A DNA stretch of 64,000 bases, from assembly GCA_045540055.1 (NCBI GenBank), contig JAZQGO010000003.1, positions 1 through 64,000 of the forward strand. Direction: 5' to 3'. Positions within the stretch are counted from its first letter, which is position 1. Every line of letters starts with the position of its first letter. Shown one piece after another: positions 53,974 through 60,871 of this stretch. Both the position numbers and the translations under genes were made by a program. The notes below the pieces were generated by a model. The model was not told the DNA's origin and made no database searches. It saw nothing but the letters and a program-made list of their open reading frames with translations. Source of the DNA: SIG565 sp045540055. GTDB taxonomy: Bacteria; Bacillota; Clostridia; Oscillospirales; Acutalibacteraceae.

Positions 53974-55191
53974 TTGGAAAAATTTTCACTTGAGCAAGAG
54001 GTTTTATTAAAGCTCTTGTCTGCGTCGATAAACGGGACAAAGCCCCGAATAGAAGAGGAAAAATTAAAACAGACTGATTGGAACACAATCGGTTTGTTCT
54101 CATCTAAACAGGCGGTAAGTCTAGCGGTTTTCGATGCCGTCACCCCATATAAAGAATACATACCCTCACGTACTTATGACAAGTGGTATTCGCACGTATT
54201 AAAGGCGTTTTCAAAGAATTCGGTGATACAGGCGTCTCAACGTGAGCTAGATATGGAAATTTGTGCCGACACAGACTATGCCGTAATAAAGGGTATAGCG
54301 GCGGCTAAATATTACCCAAAACCTGAGCTTAGAAACCTCGGTGATGTCGATTTTCTTATAAATTTAAAGGATAGCGAAATGCTGTCTGAAAAGATACTTC
54401 AAAAGGGCTATCAAAGGCATAGCGAAAACGATTGCCATATATGCTTTTTAAAACTTCCGGCGGCGCTTGAGATGCATTTTGAAATACCGGGAATACCATA
54501 TGGTGAGAAGGGCGAGGTGGTGCGTGAATTTATGGCAGACGCACTGTTTTTATCGCAGACCGTTTCGGTTATGGGAGATAAATTTAAAATGCTCTCAGAT
54601 AATCATCACGCCGCAGTGCTTTTACTTCATATGCAGCATCATATGGTGTCAGAGGGCTTAGGACTTCGTCATTTAGCTGATTGGGCATGCTTTGTAAATG
54701 CAACACATACCCTTCATTTCTGGGAGCAAACACTCCTGCCTATGTTTAAAGGTATAGGGCTCTATAAATATGCTCAGGTTATAACAAAGCTTTGCTCGTT
54801 ATATCTTGGTTCGGTGTGTCCCGCCTGGGCGCAGTCAGCCGATGAAGACCTATGTTATCAAATTATTAAGGATATACTTATGTCGGGCAATTTCGGCAGA
54901 CTTGATGACAAGCGAAAGGCCAGCGGAATGATGATATCAGAGCATGGCAAGGGCGGGCTTCGCAAAGGTAAAATATATAATCTTGCAAAGACACTGCACA
55001 ATTCGATGTATAATGTATACCCCATACTTAAAACACTGCCTATTTTATATCCCTTTTTATATGTGTGGCGGATATTCGTCTATGTTTTTAGGGTGCTTCG
55101 GGGCGAGCGTGTCTCACTTCTTAAAGCCACCGCTGTCGCCGACCAAAGAAAAACGCTTTATCAGCAGTTAGAAATATTTGAAACAAATTAA
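53974..55191 (+). CDS. Uncharacterised nucleotidyltransferase-fold protein (PF14907-like), copy 2
   Basis: 405 aa, paralogue of the 50458 gene with the same order of blocks. The core is YAVIKGIAAAKYYPKPELRNLGDVDFLI with DVD as the acid pair, followed by CFLKLPAALEMHFEI and HHMVSEGLGLRHLADWA. A C-terminal hydrophobic segment (LPILYPFLYVWRIFVYVFRVL) suggests membrane association. The start is TTG at 53974 after GGAG. It is the last gene of the locus, ending in a shared terminator. Confidence 0.74.
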   Translation: MEKFSLEQEVLLKLLSASINGTKPRIEEEKLKQTDWNTIGLFSSKQAVSLAVFDAVTPYKEYIPSRTYDKWYSHVLKAFSKNSVIQASQRELDMEICADTDYAVIKGIAAAKYYPKPELRNLGDVDFLINLKDSEMLSEKILQKGYQRHSENDCHICFLKLPAALEMHFEIPGIPYGEKGEVVREFMADALFLSQTVSVMGDKFKMLSDNHHAAVLLLHMQHHMVSEGLGLRHLADWACFVNATHTLHFWEQTLLPMFKGIGLYKYAQVITKLCSLYLGSVCPAWAQSADEDLCYQIIKDILMSGNFGRLDDKRKASGMMISEHGKGGLRKGKIYNLAKTLHNSMYNVYPILKTLPILYPFLYVWRIFVYVFRVLRGERVSLLKATAVADQRKTLYQQLEIFETN

Positions 55192-55219
55192 GACCTGAGG
55201 AATTAACCTCAGGTCTTAA
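55188..55219. terminator. Bidirectional terminator between convergent genes
   Basis: TTAAGACCTGAGG (55188-55200) pairs perfectly with 55207-55219. It covers the stop codon of the plus-strand gene ending at 55191 and the last codons and stop of the minus-strand gene ending at 55209. T-runs on both sides are weak. Confidence 0.7.
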
Positions 55220-55682
55220 TAATTATCGGCATAATACCGCTTTCGGTTATATCAATTACTGCGTAGGAGTTGCTGCCTTCGCGCGACAGCGAAATGGAGC
55301 CGGGGTTGACTATGAAAAGCCCGTCAATATATTCTGTTTTGGCAATATGTGTGTGCCCGTAAAGTGCGATTTTAGCACCTGCTTTTTGTGCCGCATCACG
55401 CAGTAGAGAGGTGGTGTATTTAACAGAGTGGTAATGCCCGTGGGTGTACAGAATTTTTATGCCCTCTAAAGTGCATATAGCGGTTGTGTTGTAAGCGGTG
55501 TCACCGTCGCAGTTGCCGGGCACTATGTGAAAAATGCGGTCGGTAAAAAATTCCTTTACCGCCTCAATGTCACGCACATTATCACCAAGAAAGAAAATGT
55601 GGCGTGCATCGGGGTGCGCCTGTATGGCGTAATCTATACTGCCGCGCCTGCCGTGTGAATCGGAAATAACAATTATTCTCAT
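55209..55682 (-). CDS. YfcE/MJ0936-type metallophosphoesterase
   Basis: 157-aa calcineurin-like phosphodiesterase. All metal-binding motifs are present: VISDSHG near residue 5, FFLGDNVRD, VPGNCD, YTHGHYHSVK and YGHTHIAK. Related enzymes hydrolyse artificial phosphodiesters; the cellular substrate is unclear. GAGGTC lies before the ATG at 55682; an earlier in-frame start overlaps the ribosome site. Confidence 0.92.
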   Translation of the reverse strand: MRIIVISDSHGRRGSIDYAIQAHPDARHIFFLGDNVRDIEAVKEFFTDRIFHIVPGNCDGDTAYNTTAICTLEGIKILYTHGHYHSVKYTTSLLRDAAQKAGAKIALYGHTHIAKTEYIDGLFIVNPGSISLSREGSNSYAVIDITESGIMPIIIKT

Positions 55683-55749
55683 AAAAGACCTCATAATTAA
55701 AAAAAGCAGTTCATAATATATAGTATATATTTTTTTGGCGGTGAATGCA

Positions 55750-55956
55750 ATGAATAATCAGAACAATATAAACGATATGCTAAAAAAGGGCGTTAATAAA
55801 GAGGATATTGACAGTATGGTAAATTCCCTAAACCCCGAGGACGCCAAAAAATTAAACCAAATGCTAAACGATAAGGCTGCGACACAGCGGCTTTTGAGCA
55901 GCCCGCAGGTAAAAGAGCTTATAAAAAAGATGTTCGGAGAGGGTAAAAATGGATGA
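55750..55956 (+). CDS. Hypothetical protein, 68 aa
   Basis: Small, charged, helical protein with no known family that I recognise (MNNQNNINDMLKKG at the start, SSPQVKELIKKMFGEG near the end). GGCGGTGA places the start at 55750. It overlaps the next gene by 8 nt, and that gene is followed 10 nt later by a third unknown gene, forming a three-gene set. No signal peptide. Confidence 0.65.
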   Translation: MNNQNNINDMLKKGVNKEDIDSMVNSLNPEDAKKLNQMLNDKAATQRLLSSPQVKELIKKMFGEGKNG

Positions 55957-56275
55957 TTTATCTGCACGCATATCATCATTACTGAGCGACCCCGACAGTA
56001 TGGATAGAATTCGCAGTATGGCAGAGTCGGTGCTTGGCAGTTCTGCAGAAAATCAAAAGCCCAAGGCAGACACGGGAGATATTGATTTTGGCAGGCTTTT
56101 GCCCATAATACAGCGGATTAACACCCAAAAAAGCGATAAACGAACTGATTTGTTACTGGCGTTGCGCCCTCATCTGAGCGAAGAGCGTCAGCAAAGGGTT
56201 GACAGTGCCGTTAAAATCTTGAGGGTTATAGATATGCTACCGCTTTTGCAAGAAAGCGGAATATTTGAGTTTTAG
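55949..56275 (+). CDS. Hypothetical protein, 108 aa
   Basis: Soluble, mostly helical protein, no family recognised by me. Its N-terminal ISSLLSDPDSMDRIRSMAESVL is short-helix rich, then a polar linker, then LLPIIQRINTQKSDKRTDLLLALRPHLSEERQQRVDSAVKIL, a repeat-like helical segment. It overlaps the upstream 68-aa gene, so they are translated together. Confidence 0.7.
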   Translation: MDDLSARISSLLSDPDSMDRIRSMAESVLGSSAENQKPKADTGDIDFGRLLPIIQRINTQKSDKRTDLLLALRPHLSEERQQRVDSAVKILRVIDMLPLLQESGIFEF

Positions 56276-56285
56276 GGGGTGCGTT

Positions 56286-56633
56286 ATGGAAGAGTTTACT
56301 CAAGAGGAGCTTCAGCGCGCCGCCGACCGAGTGCGGGAAATGAGCAGGCGTGCCAACATTTCGTCGGGCAGACATCAGCGTCCGCCTATGCCCGATTTTG
56401 TATCGGCGCGCCCAAATTCGTCACCGAAAAATGAGCCGCAGGAGAATATGCATAACGATATGCAAACGGTGCATAAAAAGGTATCTCCCATAAATTCCCT
56501 TTTTAAAATGATAAATTTTAAAAATCTCGAAATCGACCGTGATGTTTCGTTGATTTTAGGCATAATGCTGTTGTTGTCGGGCGAAAATTCGGACGAACTT
56601 TTGAACCTCGCACTTCTATATATAATGATGTAA
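56286..56633 (+). CDS. Hypothetical protein, 115 aa
   Basis: The N-terminal half is basic and polar (RAADRVREMSRRANISSG, MPDFVSARP); the C-terminal half ends in hydrophobic LILGIMLLLSGENSDELLNLALLYIMM, which could be a membrane hairpin. AGGGGGTG supports the ATG at 56286. It is the last of three unknown small genes. I cannot assign a function. Confidence 0.65.
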   Translation: MEEFTQEELQRAADRVREMSRRANISSGRHQRPPMPDFVSARPNSSPKNEPQENMHNDMQTVHKKVSPINSLFKMINFKNLEIDRDVSLILGIMLLLSGENSDELLNLALLYIMM

Positions 56634-56976
56634 AAAATAAATTCCAAAAATTATGACAAATAGTTACAAAATTTTAAAGATTGGTTGCAAAAAACAGCTT
56701 TATGTAAACCGGAATAACCAATAAAAGTTATTAAAGTTATACACCGAGTAATTAACAAAAAATACGGTGGATAGGGTGCGTTTCAAGCCGAAATCGGAAA
56801 TTTTCGGTGGATAACTCGGTTAATAAGGTTAATTAATGCATATGCAAAAATAATATGAATAAAAAAATTATGTAAATATGGACTCTGCTAAATTTCCGCT
56901 TTTCGACAAATTTTTGTTTACTAAATGGCAGAAATAAGGTATAATTTATACAAAGATATTTAAGTGGAGAAAATGT
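56634..56976. other. AT-rich non-coding stretch with DnaA-like boxes
   Basis: 343 bp without a plausible gene. TTATACACC lies at 56737-56745, CTATCCACC (minus) at 56766-56774 and TTATCCACC (minus) at 56806-56814, all one or two bases from TTATNCACA. The promoter of the downstream lipoprotein gene lies at the right end. I see no terminator of the upstream genes. Confidence 0.5.
56917..56945 (+). promoter_or_regulatory. Predicted promoter of the lipoprotein gene
   Basis: TTTACT (56917-56922) and a perfect TATAAT (56940-56945) are 17 bp apart, 31 bp before the ATG at 56977. Confidence 0.65.
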
Positions 56977-57465
56977 ATGGTTATACTTAAAAAATGTGTG
57001 TCACTGCTTATGGTGATTTTGATGCTGGTTTCACTGACCGCGGCCTGCGCCGGCGGCAACGATGAAGTGACACCCGAAACAATTACGAACGATATATTCG
57101 AATACGTTGATAAGGACATAATCTGGGTATCTCTTAAAAAGGATGAGCTTAACAGTTATTTCGGCTTTTCGGGCGAAAATGTTACAGCACATTCGGCATT
57201 TATAAACGACTCGGAACAGAAGTACGATATTGTGGCTGCCTTTGAGTTTGAAGACCGTCAGACAATGCGTGCGGCGGTTGAGAAGGTCAATATCAGTCTT
57301 GATGCCGCTATTCAGAATTTCAAGTCGGTCATAGATACCGAAACCGAAAAGATAATGAACAGGGTAATTCTCAGCAAAGAGAATATTTTGGTTATAGTTG
57401 TTTCATCAAACACGCCCAAGATTAAAGAAATGTTAACCGAAAAGGACTTTTCGTCAGTGGTATAA
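56977..57465 (+). CDS. Putative DUF4358-like lipoprotein
   Basis: 162-aa exported lipoprotein. The signal segment is LLMVILMLVSLTAAC with lipobox TAAC (Cys near residue 24). The mature part has an alpha/beta plan (IFEYVDKDIIWVSLKKDELNSYFGFSGE, VAAFEFEDRQTMRAAVEKV, VILSKENILVIVVSSNTPKIKEML) that resembles clostridial DUF4358 proteins. GGAG lies 8 nt before the ATG. Function unknown. Confidence 0.72.
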   Translation: MVILKKCVSLLMVILMLVSLTAACAGGNDEVTPETITNDIFEYVDKDIIWVSLKKDELNSYFGFSGENVTAHSAFINDSEQKYDIVAAFEFEDRQTMRAAVEKVNISLDAAIQNFKSVIDTETEKIMNRVILSKENILVIVVSSNTPKIKEMLTEKDFSSVV

Positions 57466-57505
57466 AAAAGGTAGCTAGGCATGGCTTAGTTACCCTTTTT
57501 TATTT
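57466..57505. terminator. Terminator hairpin between the lipoprotein and RHH genes
   Basis: AAAAAAGGTAGCTA (57466-57479) pairs with TTAGTTACCCTTTTTT (57486-57501), with small mismatches, and T-runs on both sides. It overlaps the last codons of the minus-strand RHH gene. Confidence 0.65.
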
Positions 57506-57653
57506 CGGCGTTTGCTTTTTCGAATTGTTTTATATGCTTAATTAACAAAAATCTTATTAAACCTGCTGCGGTGCGAAATTCGTGTTTTGCAACGAAACAC
57601 ACTTTATTATATGTGTTTTCATCAACCGATGTTGATATATGCTTGGTTTTCAT
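57486..57653 (-). CDS. Small ribbon-helix-helix-like DNA-binding protein, 55 aa
   Basis: A 55-codon gene. GGGAGG lies 7 nt before the ATG at 57653. The product starts MKTKHISTSVDENTY, giving the beta-strand and first helix pattern, followed by FVAKHEFRTAAGLIRFLLIKHI for the second helix, the layout of Arc/CopG repressors. It is divergent from an XRE repressor gene 78 bp away, with an inverted repeat between them. Confidence 0.7.
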   Translation of the reverse strand: MKTKHISTSVDENTYNKVCFVAKHEFRTAAGLIRFLLIKHIKQFEKANAEIKKGN

Positions 57654-57684
57654 AATATACCTCCCGATAAAAGATAAAAATATA

Positions 57685-57703
57685 TTATCAAGTTTTTTGA
57701 TAA
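57685..57703. promoter_or_regulatory. Inverted repeat, candidate operator between RHH and XRE genes
   Basis: TTATCAA (57685-57691) and TTGATAA (57697-57703) form a 7-bp perfect inverted repeat with a 5-bp spacer, inside the shared intergenic region. A TATAAT (57705-57710) for the XRE gene lies directly next to it, so binding would probably block transcription. Confidence 0.55.
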
Positions 57704-57731
57704 ATATAATAAATTTATAGGAGGCGGTATT

Positions 57732-57941
57732 GTGAAGCTTAAGGAATTAAGAGAGGATAGAGACATTACTCAAAAAGAGCTTGCGTATATTTTGAATATA
57801 ACGCAAAACACATATTCGAACTATGAAAACGGAAAAACAGAGCCGCCTTACGAAATATTAAAAAAGCTTTGTTTGTTCTATAATGTTTCGGCTGATTATA
57901 TCCTTGAGTTACCCAAAGGTCTAAAGTATCCTGAAAGATAG
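57732..57941 (+). CDS. XRE-family helix-turn-helix regulator, 69 aa
   Basis: Almost entirely a Cro/C1-type HTH domain: KLKELREDRDITQKELAYILNITQNTYSNYENGKTEPP with the recognition helix at residues 25-36. It continues into ILKKLCLFYNVSADYILEL. The GTG start has AGGAGG about 8 nt upstream. No effector domain, so it is probably a repressor, likely autoregulating through the nearby inverted repeat. Confidence 0.88.
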   Translation: MKLKELREDRDITQKELAYILNITQNTYSNYENGKTEPPYEILKKLCLFYNVSADYILELPKGLKYPER

Positions 57942-58007
57942 ACTGTGACCGGATGGGGTACTCTGCGTTCAGCATTTTTTCGAACAAGGTATAGATTAAG
58001 AAAAAAC

Positions 58008-58112
58008 GGACGGGCTTCGCTACGACGCTGTCGCGTCTACATGCCCACGTCGGCAAAAACAGTCCACCGGACTGTTTTCTTCCGCTTCGCTCCCTCCTTT
58101 TCGAATCCCGCC
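58008..58112. repeat. Palindromic repeat-like element
   Basis: Two hairpins lie in tandem. One is built on GGGCTTCGCTACGACGC (58012-58028) and GCGTCTACATGCCC (58032-58045), the other on AAAACAGTCC (58056-58065) and its complement (58069-58078). They are followed on the plus strand by a GC-rich tract and TTCGAATCCCGCC (58100-58112), which on the other strand looks like a tRNA T-arm. No gene is supported here. Confidence 0.55.
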
Positions 58113-58133
58113 TTTCGATAAACCGAAAAATAA

Positions 58134-58172
58134 AAAAAGCAATCACCTAAAAGGTGATTTCTTTTTTTATTT
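58134..58172. terminator. Bidirectional terminator hairpin
   Basis: AATCACCT (58141-58148) pairs with AGGTGATT (58152-58159), flanked by A7 on the left and T7 on the right. It likely ends the minus-strand gene at 58234 and plus-strand transcripts from the XRE gene. Confidence 0.75.
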
Positions 58173-58233
58173 GCGAAAGACTGATCCATAGTAGTATAAC
58201 ACGGGGTAAGAAAGCCTAAAAGCAGTGTAACAA

Positions 58234-58599
58234 TTATAATCCACCGTAAATAAAGTGCCACCAATATGGATATATAACTTCGGATGCACTTCCCGATGTA
58301 GACCAAATTGTTTTCCAAGACATTTCTTGCCATACGCCATTGTTGTTTTTGAATGTTAAGACGTTAGCATCTGTCATATCTTTGCTGACATAGTAGACCT
58401 CGGCTTTATTTTCGTCACAGTTTAACACTTTGAAATATTCCATTTCTCCAAGCATTGTATTTTGTGTATGTGCTTGTTTAAAATCATCATAATATTTTTG
58501 CGTAAGCATCTCGCATTTGATCAGCGCCGATGCCCAAAATGCAGCCGGTATCATAATAGCAACAATAACAATTATCAGTATAGTTTTCTTTTTCATCAT
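58234..58599 (-). CDS. Hypothetical membrane-anchored protein, 121 aa
   Basis: The N-terminus KKKTILIIVIVAIMIPAAFWASALI is a signal anchor, followed by an extracytoplasmic domain of about 90 aa with several aromatic residues (KYYDDFKQAHTQ, YPYWWHFIYGGL). I recognise no family. GGAG lies 5 nt before the ATG. The start overlaps the end of the broken four-helix-bundle gene (ATGATG/TGA). Confidence 0.65.
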   Translation of the reverse strand: MMKKKTILIIVIVAIMIPAAFWASALIKCEMLTQKYYDDFKQAHTQNTMLGEMEYFKVLNCDENKAEVYYVSKDMTDANVLTFKNNNGVWQEMSWKTIWSTSGSASEVIYPYWWHFIYGGL

Positions 58600-58940
58600 C
58601 CGTTCTCCTTCAGTGTTTTACAACTTGCAATTAACATTCGTCTAATACGTCCGCAAAGATTACGATGAGATTTAAATGTTTCTTCGCTGATTGCTCGTGT
58701 GTTGAATAAAAGTTGCAACCAGCCTTCGGTTTCACTACATTCCTTGAGTGAAATTTCAAATTTCGAGAGCATATCGGCTTTACTTTGACCGTAATTAGCT
58801 TCACGAATATTGGCATAAACACTGCTTTAACTTTTGCGAATTTGAAAAAGCGCGTTCGAAGGAGCTTTTATATTTTGACAAAGTAATTCTATATCGGTTG
58901 CAAGTTGCTCCGAATATGTCAATAAGTAGTTTTTTGCCAT
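58596..58940 (-). pseudogene. Four-helix-bundle (S23/intervening-sequence-type) protein gene with in-frame stop
   Basis: Reading from the ATG at 58940 (AAAGGAG upstream), the frame gives 37 codons and then TAA at 58829-58827. The same frame continues open for 76 codons with SSVYANIREANYGQSKADMLSKFEISLKECSETEGW, matching the four-helix-bundle family pattern RKSASSIYANIREANYAQSKADF. A single base change (for example TCA or GCA to TAA) explains it. Everything else is intact, so the break is probably recent, or a sequencing error. Confidence 0.82.
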
Positions 58941-58987
58941 AATACCACTCCTTTCGTACATACTTTATCACATTTTGGTAAAAGAAT

Positions 58988-59152
58988 CAACGGTTTGCCG
59001 TTGCATATCATCAATGCAAAGCATTGTATATCACCAACACGAAGAGTTGTATCTCATCAAGCCGCAGGAGTATGCACCTTCGGTGATGATATACGCCTGT
59101 CGGCGATGATATACACGCTAAAGCGTGATGATATACCAAGCCTGCGGCTTGG
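58988..59152. repeat. Array of mini-hairpins separated by GTATATCATC/GATGATATAC spacers
   Basis: About seven short, different hairpins (for example CAACGG-TTTG-CCGTTG, AATGC-AAA-GCATT, GCC-TGTC-GGC, ACGCT-AA-AGCGT, CAAGCC-TGC-GGCTTG) are separated by a roughly conserved 10-mer. In the left half it reads GTATATCATC-like, in the right half its reverse complement GATGATATAC. It lies downstream of tRNA-Glu on the minus strand. Confidence 0.75.
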
Positions 59153-59155
59153 ATA

Positions 59156-59198
59156 AACAAAGAAGGAACTTTTGTATACCAAAAGTTCCTTCTTTGTT
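59156..59198 (-). terminator. Terminator of the tRNA-Met/tRNA-Glu transcript
   Basis: A perfect 19-bp stem: 59156-59174 with 59180-59198, around a 5-nt TATAC loop. It lies right after the tRNA-Glu CCA end on the minus strand. Confidence 0.88.
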
Positions 59199-59273
59199 GG
59201 TGACCCGGACGGGATTCGAACCCGTGTTACCGCCGTGAAAGGGCGGTGTCTTAGGCCTCTTGACCACCGGGCC
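59198..59273 (-). tRNA. tRNA-Glu (anticodon TTC)
   Basis: 76 nt on the minus strand. Acceptor GGCCCGG/CCGGGTC, anticodon stem CCGCC/GGCGG with loop CTTTCAC, T-arm ACGGG-TTCGAAT-CCCGT, discriminator A, encoded CCA at 59198-59200. Confidence 0.95.
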
Positions 59274-59278
59274 AAAAA

Positions 59279-59355
59279 TGGTGGCTGTAATTGGACTTGA
59301 ACCAATGACACTGCGGGTATGAACCGCATGCTCTAGCCAACTGAGCTATACAGCC
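59279..59355 (-). tRNA. tRNA-Met (anticodon CAT), elongator-like
   Basis: 77 nt on the minus strand, 5 nt upstream of tRNA-Glu. Acceptor GGCTGTA/TACAGCC, anticodon stem TGCGG/CCGCA with loop TTCATAC, T-arm with TTCAAGT, encoded CCA. Fully paired acceptor end (no C1-A72 mismatch) points to elongator, not initiator, tRNA; a tRNA-Ile with lysidine-modified CAT cannot be excluded. Confidence 0.92.
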
Positions 59356-59375
59356 ATATTTTGCGGGACTGATAC

Positions 59376-59404
59376 ATTATATATGACTTTTTAAGTTTTG
59401 TCAA
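59376..59404 (-). promoter_or_regulatory. Consensus promoter of the tRNA-Met/Glu operon
   Basis: On the minus strand, TTGACA (59399-59404) and TATAAT (59376-59381), both perfect, with a 17-bp spacer, 20 bp before tRNA-Met. Confidence 0.88.
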
Positions 59405-59430
59405 TACTTTTTTTAGAGTCCCGCGAAAAA

Positions 59431-60696
59431 TTACTTTATTTTATTTATGACAAGTCCCGTAATAAGCTTGGGATAGAAATAGGTCGATTTCTGAGGCATT
59501 TTTTCGCCTGCGGCGGCAACATCGGCTATTTCGCTGACTCTTGTCGGGTTAAGCAGGAAGCAGCAGTCGGCACTACTGTCAGCCGCCGCTATGGCATCGT
59601 CAAGACTTCTTGTGTAGGTAAGGTTTATCTGCTTTGCCATATTCTCTTTATCGATGCCCAGAATCTGCTCTAAAATAAGACTGTGAAGTACCGTTACATC
59701 GAGTTGTCTTAACGCCTCGCTCTTATTGGGGAACAGATTATCCATAACCGAGGTGTCTTTAAGTGTTAAACCGTAGCTTAAAGCACCGTCATAAAATACA
59801 AATGCAGTATCGCCCTTGGCATAAGCCGCATCAAGAAAGCTTTCGGCATTATTTTTTTCGATTTCGATAGCGTCAAAACACCTTTCGCATTTTTTCAGCA
59901 GCTCAGCGCTATCAAATTTTGTCAGGTCGCGCACAATTCTGTGTGTCGGGAAAACAACCAGACCGTCATTCTCCATATTCACAAGGAACATCATAATATA
60001 TTCGCTGTTTTCATTTTGTACGCCCTGTTCACGCAGATAGTTTCTGAAGTTAAGCCCCGTTTCATATCTGTGATGACCGTCGGCAATATAAAGCTTTCTG
60101 TCATCAAACTGACGGCAGATTTGTTCGGTCTTTTCGGACTTTTCGGCAATCCAGAGACTGTGTGTAACACCGTCATCGTCGGTAAAGGTAATGTCGGGTG
60201 CACCGCTTGATAATTCGGCAATAAGACGCTGGGTTTCGCCAGTACGGTCATTATAAAGCGAATATATTTGACTGAAACTGCAGCCCGTCGCATTCAAAAG
60301 ATTAAAGCGGTCGGTCTTGGCCTTTGACAAGGTTTCCTCGTGGGGTAAAACTATACCCTTGCTGAACTCCTCAAGCTTAACATATGCCGTAAAGCCCTTG
60401 AAGGCATATTCCACACCCTTTACGCTGAATTTTTCCTCATAAATATAAAGTGCAGGTGTTGTGTCCTGCGAGAGAACACCGTCGGCCATCCATTTGTTGA
60501 GCTTTTCATTGGCTGTAGCGTAATCGGCATCGGCCTGACCGGGCAGCTCAAGGTTGATTATATTATGCGCATTTTTTGAGTAATACATACCTCTTTCAGC
60601 ATCGCTTATAATATCATAAGGCGGACAGCAAAGCTCGGCAATATCGCCCGCACCTTTTGAAAAGCGCAGAGCGCTAAATTCTTTAACTAAAGCCAT
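59431..60696 (-). CDS. DUF1015 family protein
   Basis: 421-aa cytosolic protein of the DUF1015 family. It has FSALRFSKGAGDIAELCCPPYDIISDAER at the N-terminus, YIYEEKFSVKGVEYAFKGFTAYV, VLPHEETLSKAKTDRFNLL and the diagnostic KLYIADGHHRYETGLNFRN near residue 205. The family is poorly characterised. AAAGGAG supports the ATG, and a promoter lies at 60726-60754. Confidence 0.9.
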   Translation of the reverse strand: MALVKEFSALRFSKGAGDIAELCCPPYDIISDAERGMYYSKNAHNIINLELPGQADADYATANEKLNKWMADGVLSQDTTPALYIYEEKFSVKGVEYAFKGFTAYVKLEEFSKGIVLPHEETLSKAKTDRFNLLNATGCSFSQIYSLYNDRTGETQRLIAELSSGAPDITFTDDDGVTHSLWIAEKSEKTEQICRQFDDRKLYIADGHHRYETGLNFRNYLREQGVQNENSEYIMMFLVNMENDGLVVFPTHRIVRDLTKFDSAELLKKCERCFDAIEIEKNNAESFLDAAYAKGDTAFVFYDGALSYGLTLKDTSVMDNLFPNKSEALRQLDVTVLHSLILEQILGIDKENMAKQINLTYTRSLDDAIAAADSSADCCFLLNPTRVSEIADVAAAGEKMPQKSTYFYPKLITGLVINKIK

Positions 60697-60725
60697 AAAA
60701 ACAACTCCTTTAAAACTATAAAATA

Positions 60726-60754
60726 ATTTTATAATACAGTTTTTTAAATGTCAA
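60726..60754 (-). promoter_or_regulatory. Predicted promoter of the DUF1015 gene
   Basis: On the minus strand, TTGACA (60749-60754) and TAAAAT (60726-60731) are 17 bp apart, about 30 bp before the ATG. Confidence 0.6.
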
Positions 60755-60761
60755 TAATATC

Positions 60762-60790
60762 TTGTCATATTGGCGGATTTATTGTATAAT
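60762..60790 (+). promoter_or_regulatory. Predicted promoter of the ABC transporter operon
   Basis: TTGTCA (60762-60767) and TATAAT (60785-60790) with a 17-bp spacer, divergent from the DUF1015 promoter and 82 bp before the ABC start. Confidence 0.65.
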
Positions 60791-60871
60791 CTATATGATT
60801 TACAATTTATTTACAAACAACGGCCGAATATTTGGTAAAATCAGTCCGATAAAAATTTTGGAGGCAGAAAT

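Noticed and set aside
57486..57941. Toxin-antitoxin system
   Set aside because: Both proteins look like DNA-binding regulators; no toxin partner is recognisable.
58037..58333. Minus-strand open frame over the palindromic repeat
   Set aside because: Composition follows the hairpins, and no ribosome site or family is visible.
58988..59152. CRISPR array
   Set aside because: Repeats are not identical direct repeats with unique spacers, the conserved part is short, and no cas genes lie nearby.
59363..59424. Inverted repeat GCGGGACT/AGTCCCGC around the tRNA promoter
   Set aside because: Only 8 bp with a spacer of about 46 nt; it could be chance and partly covers the promoter.
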